The notes below the pieces were generated by a model. That model did not search any database, was not told the origin of the DNA, and saw nothing but the letters and a program-made list of their open reading frames with translations. Position numbers and translations under genes: made by a program. Source: Mycolicibacterium anyangense (GTDB taxonomy: Bacteria; Actinomycetota; Actinomycetes; Mycobacteriales; Mycobacteriaceae). From it: 64,000 nucleotides of DNA. Every line of letters starts with the position of its first letter. Positions within the stretch are counted from its first letter, which is position 1. The stretch is taken from assembly GCF_010731855.1 (NCBI RefSeq), contig NZ_AP022620.1, positions 2,790,001 to 2,854,000 of the forward strand, written 5' to 3'. This document shows positions 54,199-62,070 of this stretch, in pieces.

Positions 54199-54817
54199 CC
54201 GGCAGGTGTAACTCGGCGGCAACATAGGAGCGGGCGATGTGCTTGAGCTCCCGGGAGTCCACCGCGCGCACCACCATCTGCGCGCCGAGCCCGTCGATCA
54301 TCGTCAGCAGCCGCCGGGCGGTGACGTCGGGGTCGGCGACGCTGAACTCCCCGTTACCGTTGCCTGCCCGCACCACCTCGGCGATGCTGTCCAGCCACTG
54401 GTCGGTCAGCGTGGCCGCCGCTGCCGCCAGCGCCGGGTTGGTCCGGCCCAGACTCCACGCCTCGAGCCACAGTGCGCTGGCGTCCATGCTGGACTCGTCG
54501 AGGGTGTAGTCCATCAGTGCGTTGATGCCGTCTGTCGCGGTGGTTTGGCCGGCCATCAGCGTGCGCGCGGTATCGAGGTCCTCGACGGCAGCGGCCCGGA
54601 ACACCGCGGTGATCAGCTGCTCGGCCGACGAGAAATAATGGCTGACCAGGCCCGGCGTCACGCCGAGGTCGGTGGCGACCTTGCGCAGCGTGACGGCGCC
54701 GAGGCCGTCGGTGCGGCTGATCTGCACCGCCTGACGGAGTAGCTCGTCATGGCGTTCGGTCGGCATCTTGCGTTTGGCGTCTCGCATCGCCTTCGCGGCC
54801 ACTTTCGCCCTTTCCAT
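54188..54817 (-). CDS. TetR-family repressor of the NCS1 permease
   Basis: A 209-residue TetR regulator with HTH at about residues 41-62 (TLRKVATDLGVTPGLVSHYF) and a helical ligand domain of the TetR_C_6/BetI-like type. It is divergent from the cytosine/purine permease gene. The 69-bp gap holds two TTGA-N8-TCAA sites, which are its likely operators. An internal ATG may be the true start (54763). A pyrimidine or purine ligand is a reasonable guess from the neighbour. Confidence 0.9.
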   Translation of the reverse strand: MERAKVAAKAMRDAKRKMPTERHDELLRQAVQISRTDGLGAVTLRKVATDLGVTPGLVSHYFSSAEQLITAVFRAAAVEDLDTARTLMAGQTTATDGINALMDYTLDESSMDASALWLEAWSLGRTNPALAAAAATLTDQWLDSIAEVVRAGNGNGEFSVADPDVTARRLLTMIDGLGAQMVVRAVDSRELKHIARSYVAAELHLPVSG

Positions 54818-54835
54818 TGACGGATGCCGGAGTCT

Positions 54836-54876
54836 TGTTGAACACTACATCAACACTATTGAAGTACCCATCAACA
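54836..54876. promoter_or_regulatory. Tandem TetR-type operators
   Basis: Site 1 is TGTTGA-N8-TCAACA (54836-54855) with perfect arms. Site 2 is TATTGA-N8-TCAACA (54857-54876) with one mismatch. The centres are 21 bp apart, two helical turns, and site 2 abuts the ribosome site AAGGAGG of the permease. Confidence 0.65.
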
Positions 54877-54886
54877 AGGAGGTCCG

Positions 54887-56344
54887 ATGGCCCTGGACAC
54901 CACCACCGACCGGCCGGGCGCCATCGAGGCCGCCGGCGTCGAGTACCTGCCTGAGCGGGCCAGGGACTCCAGCCCGGGCAACCTGTGCGCGGTCTTCCTC
55001 GGCGCCAACCTCACCTGGACCAACGTGGTGTTCGGGGCGTTCGCCATCCTGTTCGGCTTGAGCTTCTGGCAGACGCTGACGTCCATGGCGGTGGGCACCG
55101 CCATCGGCACACTGGCCGTGCTGCCGACCGCGGTCATCGGCCCGCGCACCGGCACCAACATGACCGTGTCCAGCGGTGCCTTCTTCGGCATCCGCGGCCG
55201 GTTCATCGGCTCCTTCCTGGCGTTGGCCATCGCCCTCGGATTCGCCGCGGTGACGGTGTGGACCAGCGGCGACGCCCTGGTGGCGGCCGCCCACCGGATC
55301 TTCGCGCTGCCCGAGACCAATGTGGTGCGCGGCATCGGGTATGCGATCGTGGCCGCGCTGATGGTCACCGTCGCGCTCTACGGCCACGCCACCATCGTGG
55401 CGATGCAGAAGATCGTGGTCCCGGTTGTCGGTGCGCTGATGGTCGCCGGGGTCTTCGCCTTCGCCGCCGGATTCAGTCCGGGCGCGAGCTCGGGCGAGTA
55501 CGCGCTCGGCAGCTTCTGGCCGACCTGGACATTGTGCGCGGTACTGTTCGCCGCCGCACCGGTCTCCTACGGCCCCACCATCGGTGACTACACCCGGCGC
55601 ATCTCCCCAATCCGGTTCAGCGACAAGCAGATCAGCCTGGCCCTCGGTGCGGGCATGTTCGTCGGTGTGCTGCTGCCCAGCATGTTCGGCGCTTACACGG
55701 CGCTGAGTTTCACCAACCCTACCGACTCCTACCTCGACGACCTGGTGACCGCGGCTCCGGCGTGGTACGTACTGCCGATCGTGGTGATCTCGGTACTGGG
55801 CGGGCTGAGCCAGGGTGTGCTGTGCATCTACGCCAGCGGGCTGGACCTGGAAGGTCTTGCGCCGCAATTGAAACGGACGCAAACCACTATCATCACCGCG
55901 GCGGTGGCCATCGCGTTGCTCTACGTGGGGGTGTTCGTTTTCGACGCCGTCGGTTCGGTCACCGCGATGACGGTGGTGCTCAACGCGGTCATCACACCGT
56001 GGGTGGCGGTGCTGGCGGTCGGCGCGCTGCGCAGCCGCACAGTCGGCTACGACCCGGTGGACCTGCAGGCCTTCGCGCACGGTCGCCGCGGCGGCCGGTA
56101 CTGGTTCACCCGCGGCTGGAATATCCCGGCGGTGGCTGCATGGGCGGCGGGTTCGCTGTTCGGTGTGCTGGCCGTCAACACGACGCTCTACGTCGGACCG
56201 CTGGCCGATATCGCTGCGGGAGTCGACCTGAGCACTGTGGGTTCTGCGGTTCTGGCGGTGGTCGTCTACCTGGTGGTCGGCGCGGCGCTAGGCCACCGGG
56301 GTGAGCAGTCGGCGATGGGCCAGCCACTCGTCGAGATTGCGTAA
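54887..56344 (+). CDS. NCS1 family cytosine/purine permease
   Basis: A 485-residue transporter of the nucleobase-cation-symport-1 family, with about 12 helices. Features are the N-terminal GANLTWTNVVFGAFA, the GTNMTVSSGAFFG loop and APVSYGPTIGDYTR, where family members bind the nucleobase. It would import cytosine or a related base. The start has AAGGAGG at 6 nt. It overlaps the convergent dehydrogenase gene by 57 bp. Confidence 0.92.
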   Translation: MALDTTTDRPGAIEAAGVEYLPERARDSSPGNLCAVFLGANLTWTNVVFGAFAILFGLSFWQTLTSMAVGTAIGTLAVLPTAVIGPRTGTNMTVSSGAFFGIRGRFIGSFLALAIALGFAAVTVWTSGDALVAAAHRIFALPETNVVRGIGYAIVAALMVTVALYGHATIVAMQKIVVPVVGALMVAGVFAFAAGFSPGASSGEYALGSFWPTWTLCAVLFAAAPVSYGPTIGDYTRRISPIRFSDKQISLALGAGMFVGVLLPSMFGAYTALSFTNPTDSYLDDLVTAAPAWYVLPIVVISVLGGLSQGVLCIYASGLDLEGLAPQLKRTQTTIITAAVAIALLYVGVFVFDAVGSVTAMTVVLNAVITPWVAVLAVGALRSRTVGYDPVDLQAFAHGRRGGRYWFTRGWNIPAVAAWAAGSLFGVLAVNTTLYVGPLADIAAGVDLSTVGSAVLAVVVYLVVGAALGHRGEQSAMGQPLVEIA

Positions 56345-57193
56345 CGCCAAGCGCGCCATCGCGGTTCGTGCACGAGCGGTGTTGCTCCCGACATGCGGGA
56401 GCAACACCACATTGTCCAGCGCCAGCAGCGCGGCCGGCACCTGCGGTTCGTGGGCAAAGACGTCCAACCCGGCACCGGCCAGTCCCCCATTGGTGAGCAG
56501 CTCGACCAGAGCGTCCTCGTCCACCACGCCGCCGCGGGCGATGTTGACCAGAAAGCCCTGCGGTCCCAACGCTTCCAGGACGGCACGGTCCACCAGGCGC
56601 GCCGTCTCCGGGCCGCCTGCGGTAGCCACGACCAGCACGTCCACCGAACCGGCCAGATCCGCGGGCGCCGCCGCATAGCGGTACGGACTGCCGGGCACCG
56701 GTCGCCGGTTGTGGTAGGCGATCGTGCAGTCGAAGGCGGCCAGCCGGGTGGCGATCGCGGAGCCGATCCGGCCCAGCCCCAGGATGCCGACCCGGCTGCC
56801 GCTGACATCGCGGGCGTACCGCAAGGGGCCGCGGACCGGCCAGTGACCGGCCCGCACATAGCGGTCGGCCGCCGACAATCCGCGCATCGTGTCGATGAGC
56901 AGCCCGACGGCGGTGTCGGCCACGGTGTCGGTCAGCACGTCGGGGGTGTTGCTCACCGCGATCCCCCTGGCACGAGCGGCGGCCAGGTCGATGGCGTCCA
57001 CCCCGGCACCGAAGTTCACGATCGCCTCGAGGTTCGGCAGTCCCGCGATGAGGTCGGCGTCCACTGGGCCACCGCAGGACAGGATCACCGTGACGGCCGG
57101 TGAGTCCGGCAGCGGGTACGACGACAGCGGCTCACGCCGGGACAGCTCGGCAGCCAGCGAGGGCTCGGGGCTGCCGACGAGCAGGACGGTCAT
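56288..57193 (-). CDS. D-isomer 2-hydroxyacid dehydrogenase
   Basis: A 301-residue NAD-dependent dehydrogenase. The NAD fold is [13 protein letters not shown]; catalytic Arg is in NIARGG, Glu in FAHEPQ and His in LLPHVGS. It reduces or oxidises a 2-hydroxy or 2-keto acid such as glyoxylate or hydroxypyruvate. Its 3' end overlaps the permease gene tail. No functional link to the permease is clear. Confidence 0.93.
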   Translation of the reverse strand: MTVLLVGSPEPSLAAELSRREPLSSYPLPDSPAVTVILSCGGPVDADLIAGLPNLEAIVNFGAGVDAIDLAAARARGIAVSNTPDVLTDTVADTAVGLLIDTMRGLSAADRYVRAGHWPVRGPLRYARDVSGSRVGILGLGRIGSAIATRLAAFDCTIAYHNRRPVPGSPYRYAAAPADLAGSVDVLVVATAGGPETARLVDRAVLEALGPQGFLVNIARGGVVDEDALVELLTNGGLAGAGLDVFAHEPQVPAALLALDNVVLLPHVGSNTARARTAMARLALRNLDEWLAHRRLLTPVA

Positions 57194-57196
57194 CTC

Positions 57197-57385
57197 TCAA
57201 TCGTTACCACGGATCAGCGCGGCCAACCCCTCGCGGTCAGTGATGTTGAGTTTGGCGAACATTCGGTAGACGTGCCCCTCGACGGTCCGGGTGGACACGA
57301 CCAGCCGCTCGGCGATGTCGCGATTGGTCATCCCGCGGGCGACCAGATTGGCGATCTCCCACTCGCGGGTGCTCAGGCCGACGGC
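57197..57385 (-). pseudogene. LuxR/NarL HTH tail, 5' part deleted
   Basis: The last 62 or so codons of a LuxR-family regulator: [20 protein letters not shown] and the recognition part [15 protein letters not shown]. The frame stays open upstream to 57526, but that part is only the antisense of a nucleotide-cyclase tail, so the regulator's sensor domain is gone. A 109-residue reading could still make a free HTH, but I think it is a relic of a deletion. Confidence 0.7.
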
Positions 57386-57514
57386 GGCGAGGTGCTGGTG
57401 AGCGCGCCGGTGCGCCAGGCCGTCGAGGACTACGAGTTCGACGGCGGACGCGACGCCGAGCTCAAAGGCTTCGCGGGCACCCACCGGCTCTACGCCGTGG
57501 TGATTTCGCGTTGA
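57374..57514 (+). pseudogene. Class III nucleotide cyclase tail remnant
   Basis: Reads [17 protein letters not shown], then a [21 protein letters not shown] segment and a stop. This is the typical C-terminus of class III adenylate/guanylate cyclase domains (GEVLVS, then ELKG, then HRLY). The catalytic part is missing. It lies head to head with the LuxR tail, as expected if one deletion removed both 5' ends of a divergent pair. Confidence 0.7.
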
Positions 57515-57534
57515 CTCAGAAACCACACACAGGT

Positions 57535-57735
57535 TTACTCGGCGTTCTTGTGCGTAGGTTCTGACTCAACGCCCGTCTCGGCGGATTCGGCATCGGCCAG
57601 CCGCTGGTGCAGCCGGCTGCGGATCTCATCCGGGCTATAGGCGTTGCGGCGGCGCTGATCCCGGGCGACCAGAACCCCACCGGCCACCACGCCGGCCGCC
57701 CCGGCCAGCCCGATCCACTTCCAGATGCTGCGCAT
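57535..57735 (-). CDS. Small single-pass membrane protein
   Basis: A 66-residue protein: a membrane helix at about residues 6-25 (WIGLAGAAGVVAGGVLV), then a basic patch (RDQRRRN) and an acidic tail. ATG 57735 lies 7 nt after TAATGT and suits a leaderless start; an earlier ATG at 57744 lies in that box. Family unknown to me. It is divergent from the YiiX-like gene, with overlapping promoters. Confidence 0.75.
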   Translation of the reverse strand: MRSIWKWIGLAGAAGVVAGGVLVARDQRRRNAYSPDEIRSRLHQRLADAESAETGVESEPTHKNAE

Positions 57736-57742
57736 GACGTTC

Positions 57743-57752
57743 ACATTAAGCT
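57743..57752. promoter_or_regulatory. Overlapping divergent -10 boxes
   Basis: Minus-strand TAATGT (57748-57743) is 7 nt from the ATG at 57735; plus-strand TAAGCT (57747-57752) is 6 nt from the GTG at 57759. The two boxes share the bases TA at 57747-57748. Only 23 bp separate the two start codons. Confidence 0.5.
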
Positions 57753-57758
57753 GCGCTG

Positions 57759-58454
57759 GTGACCGTGCACACCGTGTCGCTGACTCAGGCGCTCAACGAG
57801 ACCCGCACCGGCGATGTGTGGCTGTTTCGCGGCGGGTCCGGGCCGGACCGGGCGATCCAGACCCTGACCAACGCCCCGATCAACCACGTCGGGATGACGG
57901 TGGCGATCGACGACCTGCCGCCGCTGATGTGGCATGCCGAACTCGGCCAGAAACTCACCGACATGTGGACCGGGACCAACCACCGCGGCGTGCAACTCAA
58001 CGACGCCCGGGAAGCCGTCGAGCAGTGGTTGTTCCACTACGACCAGCGCTGCTGGCTGCGTCAGCTGAGCCCGCACGCCAGCCGCGAACAGGAGGACCGG
58101 CTGCTGAAGGTGATCGCCAGGATGGATGGCACACCCTTCCCGTCCACCGCCCGGCTGGCCGGGCGGTGGATCCGCGGCCAGGTACCCACGGTCTCGGACT
58201 GGACGCGGGGAATCCCGTTCCTGCACAAGAAGGTTCGCGAGTCAGCTGAGCGACGCAAGGCCGCCAAGCGGGAGAGCGGGCTGGAAACCGCCTATTGCGC
58301 CGAGACCGTCGCCATCACCTACGAGGAGATGGGGCTGCTGCGTACGGAGAAGAACGAGAACTGGTTCGACCCCGGGCGGTTCTGGAGCGGTGACACGCTG
58401 CCGCTGATCGACGGTTACCGGCTGGGCGACGAGATCGAGGTGGTGGCCGGCTGA
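57759..58454 (+). CDS. YiiX-like permuted NlpC/P60 (papain-like) protein
   Basis: A 231-residue protein of the permuted NlpC/P60 group (YiiX/YebB type). The His motif comes first (NHVGMTV at about residue 41), after GDVWLFRGG, and the Cys motif later (YCAETVAITYEEMGL at about residue 184), the circularly permuted order. Such enzymes cut amide or ester bonds of lipids or peptides. No signal peptide is seen. Its stop abuts the stop of the convergent lipoprotein gene with no gap. Confidence 0.85.
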   Translation: MTVHTVSLTQALNETRTGDVWLFRGGSGPDRAIQTLTNAPINHVGMTVAIDDLPPLMWHAELGQKLTDMWTGTNHRGVQLNDAREAVEQWLFHYDQRCWLRQLSPHASREQEDRLLKVIARMDGTPFPSTARLAGRWIRGQVPTVSDWTRGIPFLHKKVRESAERRKAAKRESGLETAYCAETVAITYEEMGLLRTEKNENWFDPGRFWSGDTLPLIDGYRLGDEIEVVAG

Positions 58455-58961
58455 CTATTGCGCCCAGACGGCCAGCAGATTGCCGTGCGGGTCGCGCAGC
58501 ATGACGGCGGTGATCGACTTGCCCTGCGGGACGTCGTAGGCGACGTGTCCGTCGACCTTCTGGCCCGCGGGCAGCTGGCCGGAGGTGATACCCGGCCGGA
58601 CCGCCCCGACCGCCGGGGCGATCGTCGTACCGTCAGCGGCCTTGGCGACGAAGTAGAAGCCGTTGTAGATGGTGGTGCCCGTCTGCGCGGCGATGGTGAC
58701 GTCGACGGCGTACATGGTGCCCTTGGCCGGGATGATCTGGGCATCGGCGGGAACCTGACGCAGGTTCGCGACGGTGTACTGGGCGGTGGCGCCCTCGTAG
58801 GTGACCGTCTCGGTGGCGCCGAACAGCACCGCCTGGCGCACCGGTTGCGTCGCCGACGTCTCGGCGCTGGCGACCTGGCTTGCCGGCGCGTTGGTGTTCG
58901 GGCCGGCACATCCGGCACTGATGACTACTGCTGCTGCCGCCAAGGGGACCACACCGCGCAT
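58455..58961 (-). CDS. Secreted lipoprotein, MPT63/DUF1942-like
   Basis: A 168-residue lipoprotein. ATG 58961 gives a short signal (MRGVVPLAAAAVVISAGC) with lipobox ISAGC; a longer reading to 59030 hides the signal. The mature part is a single beta-rich domain (TYEGATAQYTVANLRQVPAD, KVDGHVAYDVPQGKS) similar to MPT63/DUF1942-type immunoglobulin-like folds. The ATG lies 6 nt after TACGAT (leaderless). A long perfect inverted repeat is just upstream. Confidence 0.85.
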   Translation of the reverse strand: MRGVVPLAAAAVVISAGCAGPNTNAPASQVASAETSATQPVRQAVLFGATETVTYEGATAQYTVANLRQVPADAQIIPAKGTMYAVDVTIAAQTGTTIYNGFYFVAKAADGTTIAPAVGAVRPGITSGQLPAGQKVDGHVAYDVPQGKSITAVMLRDPHGNLLAVWAQ

Positions 58962-59295
58962 GGGCGGATCGTATTGCACAGCGCATCCACCCCTGCGGGA
59001 GGGAGCGCCCGCAGGGGTGGATGTCGTCATGAGAGAGAGCAGAACGTCTATGCACTCATGTAGTTGGTCTGTGTTCTTCGCGCACGTGCACTCACCCTGC
59101 TACCCGTTGTCTCACTGCCGGTGTGTGGCTCGGGCCGTGCCCGATGTGATTCAGCTTCCTCGACCGCACCCGCCCGCGGTATCCCCCGATCAGCCAGGGT
59201 TGCGGAGGAATCTCGTGTCCCGCGGTCGGCGGACACGGGGCGCTACACTGCGCGCTGCTGTGCCCACCGTTGGTAGACGCAATTTGGGGGAACCT
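58962..59295. other. Intergenic region between lipoprotein and GGDEF genes
   Basis: About 334 bp with no gene supported, although a plus-strand frame stays open across it. It holds a 15-bp inverted repeat and, near 59244, a TACACT that could be the -10 box of the diguanylate cyclase gene, giving a leader of about 45 nt with GGGGG before the TTG start. Confidence 0.5.
58985..59022. repeat. Perfect 15-bp inverted repeat upstream of the lipoprotein gene
   Basis: ATCCACCCCTGCGGG (58985-58999), 8-nt loop, CCCGCAGGGGTGGAT (59008-59022). It ends 24 nt from the lipoprotein start, so it covers the -35 side of the predicted promoter. No T tract follows on either strand. Confidence 0.8.
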
Positions 59296-60405
59296 TTGAC
59301 TGGCGCCGGTTTTCCGATTCCAGACAACGAACAGCAGCGGCTTGCCGTCCTGAAGGAATACCGCGTCCTCGACACCCTGCCCGAGCAGTCGTTCAACGAC
59401 TTGACGAAGCTGGCTTCGCTGATCTGCGGGACACCGATGGCCCTGGTCACCCTCATCGACGAGGATCGTCAGTGGTTCAAGGCCAACCTCGGGCTCGCCG
59501 GCGAGGAAACACCGCGTTCCGAGGCGTTCTGTGCACACGCCATCATGGCCCCCGACGAGCTCTTGGTCGTGCCCGACGCCACCCAGGACGAGCGCTTCGC
59601 AACGAACCCCTCGGTGACCGGCGATCCGCACATCCGGTTCTATGCCGGGGCACCTATGGTGGCGCCGACCGGAGAAGCCCTAGGCACCCTCTGCGTGATC
59701 GACCGCCGGCCACACCAGCTCACCGCTGACCAGAAGGCAGCCCTGCGGATCCTCTCTCGTGAGGTGATGGTCCAGCTCGAGCTGAGGCGCAGCATCTCCA
59801 CCTTGGAGCAGACCCTCCTTGATCAGGAGACGTATGTGGAGCTGTTGCACGAGTACCAGCGAGACATGGAGAAGCTTCGGGTCAGCCTCGAGTCTCAATC
59901 GGTCACCGACGTCCTCACCGGCGTACAGAATCGGCGCTCGTTCGACCTCGCGCTCGACGACGAGTGCCAGCGGGCACTGTCGCGCCGGACATCGCTGGCG
60001 CTGCTGATGATCGACGTCGACCGCTTCAAGCATCTCAACGACACGTTCGGCCATCCGGCCGGAGACGAGACGCTGCGCGCGGTCGCGCAGCTGCTGCAGT
60101 CCGAACTTCGCAACAACGACCGCCTGTTCCGGTACGGCGGCGAGGAATTCGCCGTGCTGCTGCCCGACACCACCATGAAGGGCGCCTTCGTCCTCGGCGA
60201 GCGGTTCCGGCGCACCATTGCGCGGGCACCGTGGAAACACGGCACGGTCACCGTCAGCATCGGTGCCGCAGCTATAGGCGAGGCCACCGGTTCTCCGTTC
60301 GACCTCGTGCACGCTGCTGACCGCGCCCTCTATCACGCGAAGCAGAACGGGCGAAACCGCGTCACCACGATCAGTGAGGTCGAGGGCACCCAGCACTCGC
60401 GTTGA
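59296..60405 (+). CDS. GAF-GGDEF diguanylate cyclase
   Basis: A 369-residue cytoplasmic signalling enzyme making c-di-GMP. A GAF domain runs from about residue 25 to 160 (TLIDEDRQWFKANLGL, FYAGAPMVAPTGEALGTLCV), then a short coiled coil, then a GGDEF domain with active motif RYGGEEF. The product-inhibition site RxxD is present as RNND, five residues before it. The start is TTG 59296 behind GGGGG; the frame is open further upstream but without domain. The GAF ligand is unknown. No EAL phosphodiesterase is in the window. Confidence 0.92.
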   Translation: MTGAGFPIPDNEQQRLAVLKEYRVLDTLPEQSFNDLTKLASLICGTPMALVTLIDEDRQWFKANLGLAGEETPRSEAFCAHAIMAPDELLVVPDATQDERFATNPSVTGDPHIRFYAGAPMVAPTGEALGTLCVIDRRPHQLTADQKAALRILSREVMVQLELRRSISTLEQTLLDQETYVELLHEYQRDMEKLRVSLESQSVTDVLTGVQNRRSFDLALDDECQRALSRRTSLALLMIDVDRFKHLNDTFGHPAGDETLRAVAQLLQSELRNNDRLFRYGGEEFAVLLPDTTMKGAFVLGERFRRTIARAPWKHGTVTVSIGAAAIGEATGSPFDLVHAADRALYHAKQNGRNRVTTISEVEGTQHSR

Positions 60406-60417
60406 CTGAGTCCTCAC

Positions 60418-60789
60418 TCAACGAGGGTCGAAGGTAGGGATACCCACATCTGCGCAGGCCGATTTCAGCCGCCTGTCCCGAGTCCAGAGCTGAGCACCGT
60501 CAACCATTGCGACCGATGCCAACAGGTGGGCGTCCACAGCGCTCAGACCGCGCCCCCACACCTTCCGCCGATCGACGAGATGCATAACCTCGGCGTGGTC
60601 GGCAGTGGGGAACTGCCGCAAGTTCTCCAGCAAGTCGAGCACCACACCTCGTTGGGCCATAGATCCGAGGGCAATCTCTTCTATGACCAACGGGTGGCAG
60701 CCGACTCGATCAACTTCCAGCAGCTCCACGAGTTTGGTCTCGCGGGCGTGAAGATGGTCGATCCAGACTGCGGTGTCGACCAGGATCAC
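60418..60789 (-). CDS. vapC: VapC-family PIN-domain toxin
   Basis: A 123-residue PIN-domain ribonuclease, the toxin of a type II toxin-antitoxin pair. Acidic metal ligands are seen in MILVDTAVWIDH (Asp), LVIEEIALG (Glu), LSAVDAHLLAS (Asp) and LWTRDRRL (Asp). It overlaps the antitoxin gene by 4 nt and follows it, the usual order. VapC toxins cut tRNA or rRNA in mycobacteria. Confidence 0.93.
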   Translation of the reverse strand: MILVDTAVWIDHLHARETKLVELLEVDRVGCHPLVIEEIALGSMAQRGVVLDLLENLRQFPTADHAEVMHLVDRRKVWGRGLSAVDAHLLASVAMVDGAQLWTRDRRLKSACADVGIPTFDPR

Positions 60790-60983
60790 CGAGTCTGGCC
60801 GCGCCGCCGCGGAGCGGCCGTCGCCTTCGGGTCCGTTCCGCCTAGCGCGGCAAGGCGCCTAGCACTCTCCACACGGATGAGGGTTTGCAAGCCCTGCTTG
60901 AGTAGTGCGACGTTCTCGTGCACACCAGTGAGTTCAGCAGCCTTTGCGAGCAGCTCGTCATCGATGGTGACCGTCGTCCTCAC
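60786..60983 (-). CDS. vapB: VapB-family antitoxin
   Basis: A 65-residue antitoxin with a ribbon-helix-helix-type N-terminus (MRTTVTIDDELLAKAAELTG) as in the DUF2191 VapB group, and an Arg-rich tail that would bind the toxin. GTG 60983 has GGAGG upstream. It is the first gene of the vapBC operon and should repress its own promoter with VapC. Confidence 0.9.
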   Translation of the reverse strand: MRTTVTIDDELLAKAAELTGVHENVALLKQGLQTLIRVESARRLAALGGTDPKATAAPRRRGQTR

Positions 60984-61139
60984 CGTGCACCTCCAGACGC
61001 ATCATTGATGCTAACCATGATGCCACACCCCATTCTTGTGTAGCCCCCACCAGAACGCTGTGCATCTCGACAGACAGCTTCGGGGGCGAGCGCACGCCCT
61101 ACGGTGCGTGGCGTAGTAGAGGTGGCCGCGCCTCCTCAC

Positions 61140-61550
61140 TCAATGGGCTAGCCACAACCCGAACTTGGCCCGTGCCTGGTCGGTCACCGGGGTGAACAGG
61201 TTGACCAGATTGCCGTCTGGGTCCCGGAAGAGCAGCGCGCGGTTACCCCAGGGCATGGTCGTCGGCTCGGTGACCACGTCGCAGAGCTGCCCGCGCAGTC
61301 GCTCCCACTCGACGTCCACATCGTCGACGATGAACTCGAAGATCGCGCTGCGGTTGGCTGCCGGCTCGGCTGATCCATCACCGAACAACGGCACCGTCTT
61401 CTCGCTCCCGATGGCCAGAGTTCCCGCCGGCGTGGGGAGCTCGGCGAAGAGCTCGTTACCCCATCGGGCCGCAACTCCGGTGACCATCTCGTAGAAGCCG
61501 ACCAGGCGACCGACGTCGGCCGTGATGACGCGGGTGGAAACGAATCTCAT
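61140..61550 (-). CDS. VOC-superfamily (glyoxalase-like) protein
   Basis: A 136-residue single VOC fold with two beta-alpha-beta-beta-beta units: MRFVSTRVITADVGRLVGFY at the start and LLFRDPDGNLVNLFTPV at the end. Only a few possible metal ligands (Glu and His) are clear. The start is ATG 61550; a longer reading adds residues with no family support. It may be a dioxygenase, isomerase or binding protein; the reaction cannot be told. Confidence 0.87.
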   Translation of the reverse strand: MRFVSTRVITADVGRLVGFYEMVTGVAARWGNELFAELPTPAGTLAIGSEKTVPLFGDGSAEPAANRSAIFEFIVDDVDVEWERLRGQLCDVVTEPTTMPWGNRALLFRDPDGNLVNLFTPVTDQARAKFGLWLAH

Positions 61551-61623
61551 CGCACGGGCTCCCGGGTGGCGAACGGCTAGGGCACCCACACGCTAGGAGC
61601 ACCCACCGACAGGTTCACCCGGG

Positions 61624-61992
61624 TCAGCCGACCTTCTTCACCACACTCGACTTGAGCTGCATGCGACCGAAGCCGGGGACATTCGCGTCGATGTCGTGAT
61701 CGCCGACGCCATCGGTAATGAGCCGGATTCCACGGACCTTGGTGCCCGCCTTGATGACCCCGCCACCGCCGCCCTTGACCTTCACGGTCGTCGCGACGAT
61801 CACGGTGTCTCCGTCGGCGAGGATATTGCCGACCGAATCCTTGACATCACTGGTCCCGACCGGCGCCGAATCGGTATCGGAGGCCTCATCAGCCGACCAT
61901 TCGTGACCGCACATCGGGCACACCAGCAGTGCCCCCTGCTCGTAGGTGAACGACTCGGCACACGCCGGACAGGGCGGCAACTGATCTGGCAT
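61624..61992 (-). CDS. YjdM/PhnA-family zinc-ribbon protein
   Basis: A 122-residue protein of the YjdM (PhnA) family. The N-terminal zinc ribbon is CPAC and CPMCGHEW, followed by the family's KDSVGNILADGDTVIVATTV and VKGGGGGVIKAGTKVRGI. Despite the old name it is not a phosphonoacetate hydrolase; its role is not known. It stands alone between a VOC gene and a large unknown gene on the same strand. Confidence 0.93.
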   Translation of the reverse strand: MPDQLPPCPACAESFTYEQGALLVCPMCGHEWSADEASDTDSAPVGTSDVKDSVGNILADGDTVIVATTVKVKGGGGGVIKAGTKVRGIRLITDGVGDHDIDANVPGFGRMQLKSSVVKKVG

Positions 61993-62070
61993 GGTGGCGG
62001 ACTCCTAGACGTTGAACCGGAATTCGACGACGTTTCGTCACCGAATAGAATCTTGCTCTCAGTGCGCTGA

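Noticed and set aside
54845-56080. 411-codon minus-strand frame over the NCS1 permease
   Set aside because: Low-complexity Gly/Arg/His/Gln translation opposite a clear transporter; a GC-rich artefact.
57386-57526. N-terminal half of the 109-residue LuxR-like reading
   Set aside because: It is the antisense of a recognisable nucleotide-cyclase tail, so it is not real LuxR sequence.
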